Assembly (NCBI GenBank): GCA_019347575.1
Contig: JAHWKY010000009.1
Location: 62,001-126,000, forward strand
Direction: 5' to 3'
Source: Actinomycetota bacterium
Lineage (GTDB): Bacteria > Actinomycetota > Nitriliruptoria > Nitriliruptorales > Nitriliruptoraceae
DNA length: 64,000 nt
The notes below the pieces were generated by a model. It was not told where the DNA came from, ran no database searches, and saw only the letters and a program-made list of their open reading frames with translations. Both the position numbers and the translations under genes were made by a program. Shown here piece by piece: positions 16,419-25,091 of this stretch (positions within the stretch are counted from its first letter, which is position 1; each line of letters starts with the position of its first letter).

Positions 16419-17732
16419 TCAGTAGCGGTAGTGCTCGCCCTTGTAGGGGCCCTCGACGGGCACGCCAAGCGACTCGGCCTGCTCGGGGGTGAGCCGGGTC
16501 AGGTGCGCCCCAAGCTTGTCGAGGTGCAGGCGCGCGACCTCCTCGTCGAGGCGCTTGGGGAGCACGTAGACCTCGTTCTTGTACTCCTCGTGGTTCGTCC
16601 ACAGCTCGATCTGGGCCAGGACCTGGTTCGTGAAACTCATCGACATCACGAAGCTGGGATGACCGGTGGCGTTGCCCAGGTTCACCAGGCGCCCCTCGGC
16701 CAGCAGGATGATGGCCTTGTCACCCGGCAGGTGGACGAGGTCGACCTGCGGCTTGACGTTCTCCCACTCGTAGTCGCGGAGACGCGCGGTCTGGATCTCG
16801 GTGTCGAAGTGCCCGATGTTGCACACGATCGCCTGGTCCTTCATCTCCAGGCAGTGCTCGAGCGTGATGACGTCGTCGCAGCCCGTCGCGGTGACGAAGA
16901 TGTCCGCCCGCGGTGCGGCCTCCTCCATGGTGACGATGCGGTAGCCCTCCATCGCCGCCTGCAGCGCGGTGATGGGGTCGATCTCGGTGATCCACACCGT
17001 CGCGCCGTAGTTGCGCAGCGCCTGGGCGCAGCCCTTGCCGACCTCGCCGTAGCCGGCAACGACCGCGATCTTGCCCGCGATCATCACGTCCGTCCCGCGC
17101 TTGATGCCGTCGATAAGCGACTCGCGGCAGCCGTAGAGGTTGTCGAACTTCGACTTGGTGACCGAGTCGTTGACGTTGATGGCGGGCATCCGCAGCTTGC
17201 CGGCGTTCTGCCAGCTGTAGAGCTGGTGGACGCCGGTAGTCGTCTCCTCCGACACGCCGCGGATCTCCGGCAGGAGGTCTTCGTGGCGTTCGTGGACGAT
17301 CCGGGTGAGGTCACCGCCGTCATCGAGGAGCAGGTTGGGACCGCTGCCGTCGGGCCAGCGCAGGGTCTGCTCGATGCACCACTCGTACTCCTCCTCGGTC
17401 TCGCCCTTCCAGGCGAAGACCGGTGTGCCGGCCTCCGCGACGGCCGCCGCGGCGTGGTCCTGGGTCGAGAAGATGTTGCAGGAGGACCAGCGCACCTGGG
17501 CCCCGAGGGCCTCGAGCGTCTGGATGAGGACCGCCGTCTGGATGGTCATGTGCAAGCACCCGGCGACGCGTGCCCCCGCGAGCGGCTGCTCCGCCCCGTA
17601 GCGCTCACGCAGTGCCATCAGGCCGGGCATCTCCTTCTCGGCCATGGCGATCTCGGCTCGACCCCACTGGGCGAGCGCGAGATCTGCCACCTGATGGTCG
17701 CTGCCCGCGGTGGCGGAGGTCTGCTCGGTCAC
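16419..17732 (-). CDS. ahcY: S-adenosylhomocysteinase
   Basis: Reversibly hydrolyses S-adenosylhomocysteine to adenosine and homocysteine, using tightly bound NAD. The 437-residue protein has [16 protein letters not shown] (about 60-75), [15 protein letters not shown], the catalytic region [16 protein letters not shown] (Lys/Asp), the NAD-binding GYGEVGKG and the signature NIGHFDTEI. It ends in KGEHYRY, the conserved C-terminal Lys/Tyr that completes the partner NAD site. The GTG at 17732 has AAGGAG upstream. The adenosine produced could be used by the adenosine-kinase-like gene at 4.4 kb. It follows an SRPBCC gene by 13 bases, probably in one operon with aat. Confidence 0.95.
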   Translation of the reverse strand: MTEQTSATAGSDHQVADLALAQWGRAEIAMAEKEMPGLMALRERYGAEQPLAGARVAGCLHMTIQTAVLIQTLEALGAQVRWSSCNIFSTQDHAAAAVAEAGTPVFAWKGETEEEYEWCIEQTLRWPDGSGPNLLLDDGGDLTRIVHERHEDLLPEIRGVSEETTTGVHQLYSWQNAGKLRMPAINVNDSVTKSKFDNLYGCRESLIDGIKRGTDVMIAGKIAVVAGYGEVGKGCAQALRNYGATVWITEIDPITALQAAMEGYRIVTMEEAAPRADIFVTATGCDDVITLEHCLEMKDQAIVCNIGHFDTEIQTARLRDYEWENVKPQVDLVHLPGDKAIILLAEGRLVNLGNATGHPSFVMSMSFTNQVLAQIELWTNHEEYKNEVYVLPKRLDEEVARLHLDKLGAHLTRLTPEQAESLGVPVEGPYKGEHYRY

Positions 17733-17745
17733 GCTGGTCTCCTTG

Positions 17746-18219
17746 TCACGTCGGAGGTCGGTCGGCTCGCGCTGCGCGGTCGAGTTCGTCGAGGAAGTCC
17801 TTGCCGAGACGCGCGAGTCCGTGGTCCAGGAGCTGGCGGACGACCGGGACGAGGAATCGCGGCAGGTCGAGCTCGAGGACCAGTTGGAGCTGGAACGATA
17901 CACGCGTCACCCCGTCCGCGGCACGCAGGACCACGGCACCGGATGCGTCCGCCGCGCTGTCCGGGTCGGGCACGTGGTGCAGATCCACCCGCACCGGCTC
18001 CTCGCGCGAGACGGAGGTCGCGAAGACGGGACGGACCGTGTAGCCGGCACCGCTCAGCGGCTCCATCGTCCAACGCCACGCCTCGCCGACCGGTTCCACC
18101 CTCTCGACCCGAGGGATCAGTCGAGCGAGGGTCGGGATGTCCGCGACCAGCGGCCACAGCGTCGCGGGCGTCGCGTGGATCGACCGCTGCTCGCGGACGT
18201 CGGTGGCGAGCCGGCTCAT
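17746..18219 (-). CDS. SRPBCC (START-like) family protein
   Basis: A 157-residue polyketide-cyclase/dehydrase-type fold. It begins [31 protein letters not shown], the typical first strand and helix of the family, and ends in a long C-terminal helix ([24 protein letters not shown]). The fold binds hydrophobic ligands; no substrate can be predicted. The ATG at 18219 overlaps the aat stop (ATGA), so it is translationally coupled to aat. A second SRPBCC gene lies at 24.6 kb. Confidence 0.75.
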   Translation of the reverse strand: MSRLATDVREQRSIHATPATLWPLVADIPTLARLIPRVERVEPVGEAWRWTMEPLSGAGYTVRPVFATSVSREEPVRVDLHHVPDPDSAADASGAVVLRAADGVTRVSFQLQLVLELDLPRFLVPVVRQLLDHGLARLGKDFLDELDRAARADRPPT

Positions 18220-19001
18220 CCCACCGTCGCGAGTCGCGCTACCTGGCGTCGCCCCAGATCGAGACGGACGTCGTCGTCACGGACCTCCTCGAGCAGCGCC
18301 AGGAAGGTCCCGCGCGGAACATCAACCGCACCCAGCCGGCGCAGGTGATCCGTCGTCAGCTGCACGTCGACCAGCGTGCCGCCCGCTGCGTCGAACCGGT
18401 GGACGAGGTCGACCAGCGCCACCTTCGAGGCATCGTTCACGCTGTGGAACATCGATTCACCCGTGAACACGCCGCCGACCTGCACGCCGTAGAGGCCACC
18501 GACGAGCCGGTCAGCTTCCCACACCTCCAAGGAGTGCGCCCACCCGAGATCGTGCAACCGGGTGTAGCAACGGATCATCTCACCCGTGATCCACGTCCCC
18601 TCGGATCGATCACGGTCGGCGCAGGCCCCGATCACCGCCCCGAACGCGACGTCGACGGTCGTCTCCCAGCCCGAGCGCCGCAGCGTCTGGCGGAGGGAAC
18701 GCGGGACGTGGACGCGGTCAGCGGGTAGGACTCCGCGGGGATCGGGCGAGAACCACGGGAGCGAGACGTCGGGGTGTGGCCAGGGGAAGATGCCGTTGCG
18801 GTAGGCGTCCACCAGCGTCGAGGGCGCGAGGTCGGCACCGACGCCGACGACGCCGTCCTCGTCGGCATCGTCTGGATCGGGCAGGAGCCACGCGGATGGC
18901 GGTACGGGCTGCGGCGGCGCAGCGATGGCTGCGCTCGCGGGAGGCACGGGGCGACGCGTGCGGGATCGCCGCGGCGCGCCCGAGAACGGTTCGGTGCTCA
19001 T
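18216..19001 (-). CDS. aat: Leucyl/phenylalanyl-tRNA--protein transferase
   Basis: Transfers Leu or Phe from aminoacyl-tRNA to N-terminal Arg/Lys of proteins, creating N-degrons read by ClpS. The 261-residue protein contains GVGADLAPSTLVDAYRNGIFPWP (about 65-87), PLRGVLP-type PRGVLPADRVHVPRSLRQ, TWITGEMIRCYTRLHDLGWAHSLEVW, the GGLYGVQVGGVFTGESMFH catalytic-loop block and LVDVQL. The N-terminus is extended by about 35 Pro/Ala-rich residues. The ATG at 19001 was preferred over the GTG/ATG 27 bases upstream. clpS is present at 23.2 kb. Confidence 0.92.
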   Translation of the reverse strand: MSTEPFSGAPRRSRTRRPVPPASAAIAAPPQPVPPSAWLLPDPDDADEDGVVGVGADLAPSTLVDAYRNGIFPWPHPDVSLPWFSPDPRGVLPADRVHVPRSLRQTLRRSGWETTVDVAFGAVIGACADRDRSEGTWITGEMIRCYTRLHDLGWAHSLEVWEADRLVGGLYGVQVGGVFTGESMFHSVNDASKVALVDLVHRFDAAGGTLVDVQLTTDHLRRLGAVDVPRGTFLALLEEVRDDDVRLDLGRRQVARLATVG

Positions 19002-19086
19002 CGCCCGCTTCCGTCGGTCGCGGCACACCCGTCGTAGCGTTCCAGCGTCGTCACTCTACCGGTGCTGAGCCGGGTCGAGCCGCGGT

Positions 19087-19092
19087 TAGGTT
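19087..19092 (+). promoter_or_regulatory. -10 element (TAGGTT) before the exonuclease gene
   Basis: TAnnnT hexamer 24 bases upstream of the ATG at 19116. A CAGGAG Shine-Dalgarno lies between them. Confidence 0.35.
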
Positions 19093-19115
19093 GCACCCGC
19101 CGAGCAGGAGCCGGG

Positions 19116-20000
19116 ATGCGCGTCCACCTAGTCGACGGGACCTACGAGCTGTTCCGAGCCCACTACAGCAAGCGACCGGAGCGGCTCGACCCCGACGGTG
19201 CCGACATCAAGGCGACGGTCGGGATCATCGAGTCCCTCCTGGGTCTTCTGCACGACGACGACGAGCAGGTGACCCACATCGCGATCGCCTTCGACAACCC
19301 GATCGAGTCCTTCCGCAACGAGCTGTTCGCCGGCTACAAGGACTCCTCCGGCGTCGACCCCGACCTGTTGGCGCAGTTCGACCGCGCCGAGGAGGCCGTC
19401 GCCGCGCTGGGCGTCACGGTCTGGTCGATGTCCGAGTACGAGGCCGACGACGCGCTCGCAACCGCGGCGACCCGTCTGGGCGGCCACGCCCAGGTACGCA
19501 TCATGACCCCCGACAAGGATCTGGGTCAATGCGTCCGCGGCGACCGGATCGTCCAGGTCGATCGCATGCGTGGCACCGTCTTCGACCAACGTGGGGTCGA
19601 GGCTCGGCTCGGCGTCCGGCCGACCAGCGTGCCGGATCTGCTGGCCCTCGTCGGCGACACCGCGGACGGCATCCCCGGGCTGAGGGGGTGGGGTGCGAAG
19701 TCCGCGGCCACGGTCCTGACCCGGTACGGCCACGTCGAGGCGATCCCCGATGATGCGGCGGAGTGGGATCTCGAGGTGCGGGGCGCGGCGCGTCTCGCCG
19801 AGACCCTGGCGACCCACCGCGCGGAGGTGGAGTTGTACAAGCATCTCGCGACGCTCGTGCTCGACGTCCCACTGGACAGCGACCCCGACACGCTCCGGTG
19901 GACGGGTGTCCCGCGCGATGGCTTCACCGCGTGGGCGGCATCCGTGGGTGCACGGGGCGTGACCGACCGGGTCGAACGCTGGGAGCTGGGTCGTAGCTAA
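19116..20000 (+). CDS. 5'-3' exonuclease (PolA N-terminal / FEN-like)
   Basis: A 294-residue stand-alone flap/5'-nuclease domain. Acidic metal-binding clusters appear in order: LVDGTYELFRAHY (D at the start), AFDNPIESFRNELFAGYKDS, the EYEADDALATAA motif, MTPDKDLGQCV, and GDTADGIPGLRGWGAKSA, the helix-hairpin-helix DNA-binding motif. It probably processes 5' flaps or RNA primers, or acts in repair. The ATG at 19116 has CAGGAG upstream. It is followed 28 bases later by murJ in the same direction. Confidence 0.85.
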   Translation: MRVHLVDGTYELFRAHYSKRPERLDPDGADIKATVGIIESLLGLLHDDDEQVTHIAIAFDNPIESFRNELFAGYKDSSGVDPDLLAQFDRAEEAVAALGVTVWSMSEYEADDALATAATRLGGHAQVRIMTPDKDLGQCVRGDRIVQVDRMRGTVFDQRGVEARLGVRPTSVPDLLALVGDTADGIPGLRGWGAKSAATVLTRYGHVEAIPDDAAEWDLEVRGAARLAETLATHRAEVELYKHLATLVLDVPLDSDPDTLRWTGVPRDGFTAWAASVGARGVTDRVERWELGRS

Positions 20001-20028
20001 CCTCGGCGCGGCGCCGGGCGGAGGTCGA

Positions 20029-21693
20029 GTGGCGAGCGAGGACGTGGGGGCCGGCCCGGACACCCGCCGCAACTCGACGCTGGTCGCGGCTGGGATCCTG
20101 CTCTCACGGATCAGCGGGCTCGTCCGTGAGGCCGCCATCGGTCGCTACCTCGGCGCGAGCGCGTCGACCGAGGCGTTCCGCACGGCGCTCCGGATCCCCA
20201 ACCTCATGCAGAACCTGCTCGGCGAAGGCGTGCTCTCCGCCTCGTTCATCCCCGTCTACAGTCGCTACCTGGCCGAGGGACGGGACGAGGAGGCCGGTCG
20301 GGTCGCGGGCGCTGTGGCGGGGCTGCTCCTGTCGTTGGCAGGGGCGTTGGTCGTCATCGGCGTCGTGTTCGCGCGACCGCTGACCTCGGTCTTCGCCGCC
20401 GGGTTCACCGGGGCGAAGTTCGAGCTGACGGTCACGCTCGTCCGCATCATCACACCCGGGGTCGGGGTCCTCGTCCTCTCCGCGTGGTGCCTCGGGGTGC
20501 TCAACAGCCACCGCCGTTTCTTCCTGGCGTACGTCGCGCCGGTGCTGTGGAACGCCGCCATGGTCACTGGTCTGGTGGTGGCGGCCGTGGGTGGCGGCAC
20601 CGGGGCCTCGCTCGCGACCGCCCTGGCGTGGGGCACGTTGGTCGGCGGTGTGCTCCAGTTCGCGGTGCAGTTGCCGGGGGTGCTGCGGCTCGCTTCCGGT
20701 CTGCGTCTCAGCGTCGATCGCCACCTCCCGGGCATCAGACGTGTCCTGGCCGCGTTCGGCCCCGTGGTCGTCGGACGTGGGGTCGTGCAGTTGTCCGCGT
20801 ACGTCGACCTCGTGCTCGCGAGCTTCCTGGCGACCGGGGCCCTGGCGTCGCTCACCTTCGCGCAGACGCTGTACGTGCTGCCCATCAGCCTCTTCGGCAT
20901 GAGCGTCGCGGCCGCCGAGCTACCCGAGCTCTCGAGCGTCGAGCACCGCGACGCTCCCGTCGTGATCGAGCGGGTCGAGACCGGCCTGCAGCGCATCGCC
21001 TTCTACGTCGTGCCGAGCGCGATGGCCTTCGTCGTGCTCGGTGACCTCCTGGTCGGTGCCCTGTACCAGCGGGGCGAGTTCGATCCACGCACGACGACCC
21101 AGGTGTGGCTCGTCCTCACCGTCTACAGCGTCGGGCTGCTGGCCAGCACGGCATCGCGACTGCTGCAATCGGCGCTCTACGGCATCGGCAACACCCGCGC
21201 CCCGGCCGCGATCGCGACCGTCCGGGTCCTGGTGTCGGCGCTCGTCGGCGTGCTGCTCATGTTCCAGCTCGACCAGTTCCAGCTCAGCGGCTCCGGCGTC
21301 GAGCAGGTCGGCGACCTGCCCAACCTCTCCCCCGCGGCCGAGGCCCTGCGGGGCGCGTCGGACAACCTCTACCGGCTGGGCGCTGTTGGCCTCGCCGCCG
21401 GAGCCGCCGTCGGGTCCTGGGTGGAGTGGACGCTCCTGCGGAGTGCGGTCCGGCTGCGCTTCGGTCGCGTACGACTCGGAGGCTCGCAGCTCGTGCCCGT
21501 GCTCCAGGCGGCCGTGGCCGCCGGACTCGCTGCGTTCGTCACCCGCTTCGTCGTCCGCGGCCTGCCACTGATCCCGGCAGCTCTCGTCGCCGTCGTCGTG
21601 ACGGGTGGCGTCTACATCCTGGTCGCACGGTGGTTGGCGGTACCGGAGGCCGACGATCTCGTCGACGGCCTCACGTCACGCTGGCGGGGCTAG
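20029..21693 (+). CDS. murJ: Lipid II flippase MurJ
   Basis: A 554-residue polytopic protein of the MOP/MVF superfamily with about 14 membrane segments, moving lipid II across the membrane for peptidoglycan synthesis. Family features include the N-terminal LLSRISGLVREAAIGRYLGAS, IPNLMQNLLGEGVLSASFIPVYSRYL (about 57-82) and YVLPISLFGMSVAAAELPELS (about 283-303). A GALYQRGEFD loop follows. Extra residues between TM segments around 415-445 form a short extramembrane insertion. The start is GTG at 20029. Its last 18 bases overlap the end of the convergent LLM oxidoreductase gene. Confidence 0.9.
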   Translation: MASEDVGAGPDTRRNSTLVAAGILLSRISGLVREAAIGRYLGASASTEAFRTALRIPNLMQNLLGEGVLSASFIPVYSRYLAEGRDEEAGRVAGAVAGLLLSLAGALVVIGVVFARPLTSVFAAGFTGAKFELTVTLVRIITPGVGVLVLSAWCLGVLNSHRRFFLAYVAPVLWNAAMVTGLVVAAVGGGTGASLATALAWGTLVGGVLQFAVQLPGVLRLASGLRLSVDRHLPGIRRVLAAFGPVVVGRGVVQLSAYVDLVLASFLATGALASLTFAQTLYVLPISLFGMSVAAAELPELSSVEHRDAPVVIERVETGLQRIAFYVVPSAMAFVVLGDLLVGALYQRGEFDPRTTTQVWLVLTVYSVGLLASTASRLLQSALYGIGNTRAPAAIATVRVLVSALVGVLLMFQLDQFQLSGSGVEQVGDLPNLSPAAEALRGASDNLYRLGAVGLAAGAAVGSWVEWTLLRSAVRLRFGRVRLGGSQLVPVLQAAVAAGLAAFVTRFVVRGLPLIPAALVAVVVTGGVYILVARWLAVPEADDLVDGLTSRWRG

Positions 21694-22656
21694 GGCGCCG
21701 ACGACCGCGCGGACGGATGCGTCAGCGTCGTCACCGGTGACCACCACACGGGCTACGAGGTGATCGAGCCCAGCAGCGGCGTAGGACTCGAGGGTGGGGC
21801 CAGGATCGTCGTCCGGTCCTCCGTACCAGCCGACGACCTGCAGGACGTCGTCGTCGATGGCATCCGCGACTGCAGCCGGACCCCCGTCGCGGTACGCCGA
21901 CTTGGCCGCGGCGACAGCGTCGCCCAGACCCTGGCGCTCGAAGTGCGACGCGTAGGCGGGCAGCGCGCAGTAGCGCCCGAACTCACGCGCGAGGGCTGCC
22001 CGCGCAGCCCCCGTGTCCGCGTCCACCGCGATGCGTACGTACGCCGCCGACCGGACCTCGCGGCCCACGCCAGCCTCCCGGACCGTCCGCACGGCGTCAC
22101 CCACCGCCGTTGGCGTCGACCAGTTCAACAGCACCCCGTCCGCGGCTTCGCCAGCCAGGGCCAGCATCCGCGGCCCCATGGCAGCGAGGTAGCGGGGCGC
22201 GGGAGGCGGGATCGGACTGATGCCGAGGGCGAAGCCCTGGCACCTCAGGACCTCTCCGGCGACGTCTGCGGCCTCCCCACCGGCGAGGACGGCGAGGATG
22301 TCGAGCATCTCGCGGGCGGCCGTGAGCGGACGGCGGTAGTCGGCCCCGTGCCACGGTCCCGCGGTCGCCGGGTGTCCAACGCCGAGACCGAGCAGGAACC
22401 GGCCCCCGGTGGCCTCCTGCAGGGTGGCTGCAGCCATGGCGAGCTGTGCCGGCGATCGTGACCAGATCGGCACGACCCCGATGCCCACCTCCAGACGGTC
22501 CGTCGCGTACGCCCACTCGCGGCACTGCAGGAGGGCGTCGCGGCCCGCTGCCTCGTTGGTCCACAGCGACGCGTACCCCGCAGCCTCGACGGCACGTGCC
22601 AGGTCGCGCTGCACCCCCGCCGGCAGATCCTCGCTGACCCCGATGCCGACCCGCAT
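21676..22656 (-). CDS. LLM-class (F420-type) flavin/deazaflavin-dependent oxidoreductase
   Basis: A 326-residue luciferase-like monooxygenase fold (TIM barrel). Typical stretches are AVEAAGYASLWTNEAAGRDAL, ATDRLEVGIGVVPIWSRSP, ATGGRFLLGLGVGHP and AGEAADGVLLNW, followed by APRYLAAMGPRMLAL-type segments. Many actinobacterial members use coenzyme F420, which fits the lineage, but cofactor and substrate are not determined by the sequence. It ends inside the 3' end of murJ (18-base antisense overlap). Start ATG at 22656, 4 bases after the stop of the upstream DUF2017 gene, so probably one operon with clpS and DUF2017. Confidence 0.82.
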   Translation of the reverse strand: MRVGIGVSEDLPAGVQRDLARAVEAAGYASLWTNEAAGRDALLQCREWAYATDRLEVGIGVVPIWSRSPAQLAMAAATLQEATGGRFLLGLGVGHPATAGPWHGADYRRPLTAAREMLDILAVLAGGEAADVAGEVLRCQGFALGISPIPPPAPRYLAAMGPRMLALAGEAADGVLLNWSTPTAVGDAVRTVREAGVGREVRSAAYVRIAVDADTGAARAALAREFGRYCALPAYASHFERQGLGDAVAAAKSAYRDGGPAAVADAIDDDVLQVVGWYGGPDDDPGPTLESYAAAGLDHLVARVVVTGDDADASVRAVVGALAPPA

Positions 22657-22660
22657 GGCT

Positions 22661-23170
22661 TCAGTAGCCCTCCGAGGCGGCGGAGGGATCGAGGATGCGG
22701 ATGAGCTGCTCCTGGAGGTACGCGAGGTGATCCATCACCATGATCGCCCACGCTGCGGGGTGGTCCTCGTCGACATCGTTGCGGTCGAGCTCGCTGATAC
22801 CGACGCGTGCTCCGAGCGCGAGCCGGATGTCGTTCAGCACACCGAGCACGAGGCTCGGCTCGTCATCGACGAGATCGACGCGTACCCGACCCCCGCGCGA
22901 GCGGCCGCGGTCGACGATGTCCATCAGCGCGTCGAGTGCTTCGATGCGTTCGGCCAGCAGGTCCTCGAAGATCAGGGCTCGCACCTCGGCGTCGACGAGA
23001 TCGTCCTCGGGTGCGCACGGAGGGAAGAGCCGTGCCATGACCGGATCGGCTGGATCGGGGTCGGCGAGCCAACGGCGTAGCTCCTCGTGGAGCCCGCGCA
23101 GCAGCGCCACCTCGCCGTCATCGAGCTCCATGCGCACCGCGTGCCCGTGCCGACGGAAGGAGGGGGTCAT
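22661..23170 (-). CDS. DUF2017-family protein, ClpS neighbour
   Basis: A 169-residue acidic helical protein matching the DUF2017 pattern, with a conserved actinobacterial position directly after clpS. Features: [21 protein letters not shown] near residue 15, PVMARLFPP, and [21 protein letters not shown] near the C-terminus. The ATG at 23170 overlaps the clpS stop by 4 bases. The function is unknown; conserved linkage to clpS suggests a role near ClpAP/ClpCP proteolysis. Confidence 0.8.
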   Translation of the reverse strand: MTPSFRRHGHAVRMELDDGEVALLRGLHEELRRWLADPDPADPVMARLFPPCAPEDDLVDAEVRALIFEDLLAERIEALDALMDIVDRGRSRGGRVRVDLVDDEPSLVLGVLNDIRLALGARVGISELDRNDVDEDHPAAWAIMVMDHLAYLQEQLIRILDPSAASEGY

Positions 23171-23487
23171 CGGCTGCGTTGCATCGTCGCCTGCAGCCCG
23201 TGGGCGTGCAGCTGGTGGACGTGCATCTCGGCCATCTCGCGTGGCTCCGTCGCGACGAGGGCCTTGCCGCGGTGGTGCACCTCGAGCATCAGCTTGCGGG
23301 CGACCGCCTCCTCGAACCCGAAGATCTTGCGGAAGACGTACACGACGTAGGACATCAGGTTGACCGGATCGTCCCAGACGATGACGTCCCAGGGGCCGTC
23401 GGGTCGCACCTCGTCGTGGGTCTCGGCCTCCCGCTCGCGGACCGGCGCGGTCGTCGGTCCGGAAGGGAAGCTCCCAGCTGAGGCCAC
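23167..23487 (-). CDS. clpS: ATP-dependent Clp protease adaptor ClpS
   Basis: Delivers N-degron substrates to ClpC/ClpA. The 106-residue protein has a variable N-terminal extension and then the ClpS core: [26 protein letters not shown] (substrate pocket and first helix) and [29 protein letters not shown]. The last helix contacts the Clp ATPase. The start is GTG at 23487. It is 10 bases downstream of the cold-shock protein gene and overlaps DUF2017. Together with aat it could provide a bacterial N-degron pathway. Confidence 0.93.
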   Translation of the reverse strand: MASAGSFPSGPTTAPVREREAETHDEVRPDGPWDVIVWDDPVNLMSYVVYVFRKIFGFEEAVARKLMLEVHHRGKALVATEPREMAEMHVHQLHAHGLQATMQRSR

Positions 23488-23497
23488 GGTTCGCCGG

Positions 23498-23815
23498 TCA
23501 GCGTCGGCGGCGACGTGCCTGTCGCGCCTGCCGGTCGCGCTCCTCGAGCTCGTCCCAGCTCGGCGGGGCGTTCATGACCCGTCCGACCGGGTTGTCCGGT
23601 GGAGCTTCGCGGACGACCTTGACCTCGACCGCGTTCCAGCGGCGGTGGGTCGGCTCGCTCTCGGCGGCCTCGAACTCGACCACGTCACCGCTACGGAGGG
23701 TGGCGCCTCCCTCGACGGCATCTGAGCGGACGTGCAGGTCGCGGCCATCCTCGTCGGAGACCACGACGCCGAAGCCGCGCTCGGCGTCGAAGTTCTTCAC
23801 TCGTCCCGTCGGCAT
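23498..23815 (-). CDS. Cold-shock-domain nucleic-acid-binding protein
   Basis: A 105-residue protein. The first 68 residues form a cold shock domain: [31 protein letters not shown] holds the RNP1-like GFGVV and RNP2-like LHVR motifs. The usual Lys-Gly-Tyr/Phe RNP1 is partly changed. A C-terminal extension (about 72-105) ends in a run of Arg residues and could bind RNA non-specifically. Start ATG at 23815, with GAGG upstream. A similar CSD protein before clpS is a frequent actinobacterial arrangement, to my knowledge. Confidence 0.82.
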   Translation of the reverse strand: MPTGRVKNFDAERGFGVVVSDEDGRDLHVRSDAVEGGATLRSGDVVEFEAAESEPTHRRWNAVEVKVVREAPPDNPVGRVMNAPPSWDELEERDRQARQARRRRR

Positions 23816-23969
23816 GGGTGATCCTCGTGCTGGAGAGGGGTCCGGTCGTGGGTGCGGGGCGTCACCCCGTGGAGGGAGCGTGGTCAGGGCGTCCCGACCG
23901 ACGCGACCGACGCCCGTCGTCGCGGCAGAGCGTACCCGACCACCCCTGCCCGCCGCACCGCGCGGAGCC

Positions 23970-24257
23970 TCAGCCCTGGGCCGCAGCCCACCTGCGTGCG
24001 GCGTCGAGCACCTCGTCGGTGAGACCGGCGGCGAGAGCGGCGACCGGCGATCGATCCTCCAACCGCCTCTGGTCCTGGTGGAACCACGCGGCCGCCTCCT
24101 CGTCGGAGACCCATCCCTGCAGGATCCGCAGCGCGTCCACCGCGGTGCCGACTGCCATCGCGGGGTCGATGGGAGCGTGTTGGATCCGATCGACGGCGTC
24201 GTCGCCGATCACCGCGCGCAGCTCGTCCTCGTCGTCGAGCGGGTCGTCGCGGTACAC
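23970..24257 (-). CDS. Small protein with an MbcA/ParS/Xre-like C-terminal domain (tentative)
   Basis: A 95-residue acidic protein. The C-terminal half (IDPAMAVGTAVDALRILQGWVSDEE, then RSPVAALAAGLTDEVLDAARRW) resembles the toxin-binding domain of MbcA/ParS/Xre antitoxins, which has a 'G-RSPLELL...G' turn followed by a final helix. No RES-domain toxin is adjacent, so it may be a domesticated or unrelated helical protein. The GTG at 24257 (VYRDDPLDDE) was chosen because it lies 7 bases after the stop of the upstream coiled-coil gene; longer in-frame starts overlap that gene. Confidence 0.45.
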   Translation of the reverse strand: MYRDDPLDDEDELRAVIGDDAVDRIQHAPIDPAMAVGTAVDALRILQGWVSDEEAAAWFHQDQRRLEDRSPVAALAAGLTDEVLDAARRWAAAQG

Positions 24258-24264
24258 GGCGGCG

Positions 24265-24603
24265 TCAGCCCGCTCTGCGCAGGGCCTCGTGCTCCTCCTC
24301 GCACTCGCGCACGAACGTCTCCGCAGCCTCGATGCGGTCGCCGAGTCGGGCGAGCTCATCCGTGATCGTCTCGTGACGGACCTTCAGGACGTCGCCGAGG
24401 AGGCGATCCGTATGCAGCAACGCGCGTCGTAGCTTGGGGTCGACGTGTGCGTCCAGGGCGTCCCCCTCGGCGACGAAGCGCTGGAGGCGCAGGCGCTCGT
24501 GTTCCAGGAACTCGCCGTAGCGCCGAAGGGCGTCGAGCTTGTCGCGGGCCCGTAGCAGCGTGAAGTACGCCGCCTCCACGTCCGACCGTGCGACCCTGGC
24601 CAT
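24265..24603 (-). CDS. Hypothetical coiled-coil protein
   Basis: A 112-residue, highly charged, almost entirely helical protein. Heptad-like stretches occur around residues 18-45 (LLRARDKLDALRRYGEFL) and 70-108. No Cys and no recognised domain. The ATG at 24603 has GGAGG 5 bases upstream; the GTG at 24609 overlaps that Shine-Dalgarno. It is in line with the downstream MbcA-like gene, probably one operon. Function unknown. Confidence 0.55.
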   Translation of the reverse strand: MARVARSDVEAAYFTLLRARDKLDALRRYGEFLEHERLRLQRFVAEGDALDAHVDPKLRRALLHTDRLLGDVLKVRHETITDELARLGDRIEAAETFVRECEEEHEALRRAG

Positions 24604-24620
24604 CGTCACCTCCCCGTCCC

Positions 24621-25058
24621 TCAGGCCAGTGATTCGGCCCGCTTCTTCAGTCCCTTCAGCCCGGTGTCCAGGATGCGCTTCGCCCCCCGCTTCTTCAAGA
24701 AGCCCGGCAGGGGGATGTCGAAGTCGACCTCCAACGTGTAGCGCACGTGGGATCCATCGCCGTCGGGCGTGACCTCGTACTCGCCGTCGAGCTGGTTGAT
24801 CTGCTCGCCCTCGACCAGCTCCCAGGTGACGTTGTCGTCGCCGTAGGTGTACGTCAGGGTGTAGGAGACCTGCAGGACCTTGGCGTCGACCTTGAACCTC
24901 GCTCTGGTCGGCCGGCCATCGTCATCGCGTTCCTGGACATCGACGTCCTCGACGCCCTCGGCCCATTGCGTGTACGCCTCGAGGTCGTCGATGACGTTCC
25001 ACACCTGCTCGGGCGGCGCCGCCACCGCGATGTCGTCGCTGACCCGCTCACCCATCAT
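24621..25058 (-). CDS. SRPBCC (START-like) family protein
   Basis: A 145-residue polyketide-cyclase/Coq10-type fold. It starts DDIAVAAPPEQVWNVIDDLEAYTQWAEGVEDVDVQ and runs through alternating beta strands (FKVDAKVLQVSYTLTYTYGDDNVTWELV) to a basic C-terminal helix (LKKRGAKRILDTGLKGLKKRAESLA). The family binds lipids or other hydrophobic ligands; membership in the actinobacterial 'SRPBCC/cyclase' group is clear but the ligand is unknown. Two ATGs in tandem (25058 and 25055) follow GAGGAGGG; the first is given. Confidence 0.78.
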   Translation of the reverse strand: MMGERVSDDIAVAAPPEQVWNVIDDLEAYTQWAEGVEDVDVQERDDDGRPTRARFKVDAKVLQVSYTLTYTYGDDNVTWELVEGEQINQLDGEYEVTPDGDGSHVRYTLEVDFDIPLPGFLKKRGAKRILDTGLKGLKKRAESLA

Positions 25059-25091
25059 CGCCCTCCTCGGTGGCCGGGAGGGTAGCGATGG

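Noticed and set aside
17733-17745. SAH riboswitch upstream of ahcY
   Set aside because: Only 13 bases separate ahcY from the upstream SRPBCC stop, too short for the aptamer.
16233-18728. 831-codon rightward open frame opposite ahcY, SRPBCC and aat
   Set aside because: The three leftward genes have clear family motifs and coupled starts; the rightward frame is a GC shadow.
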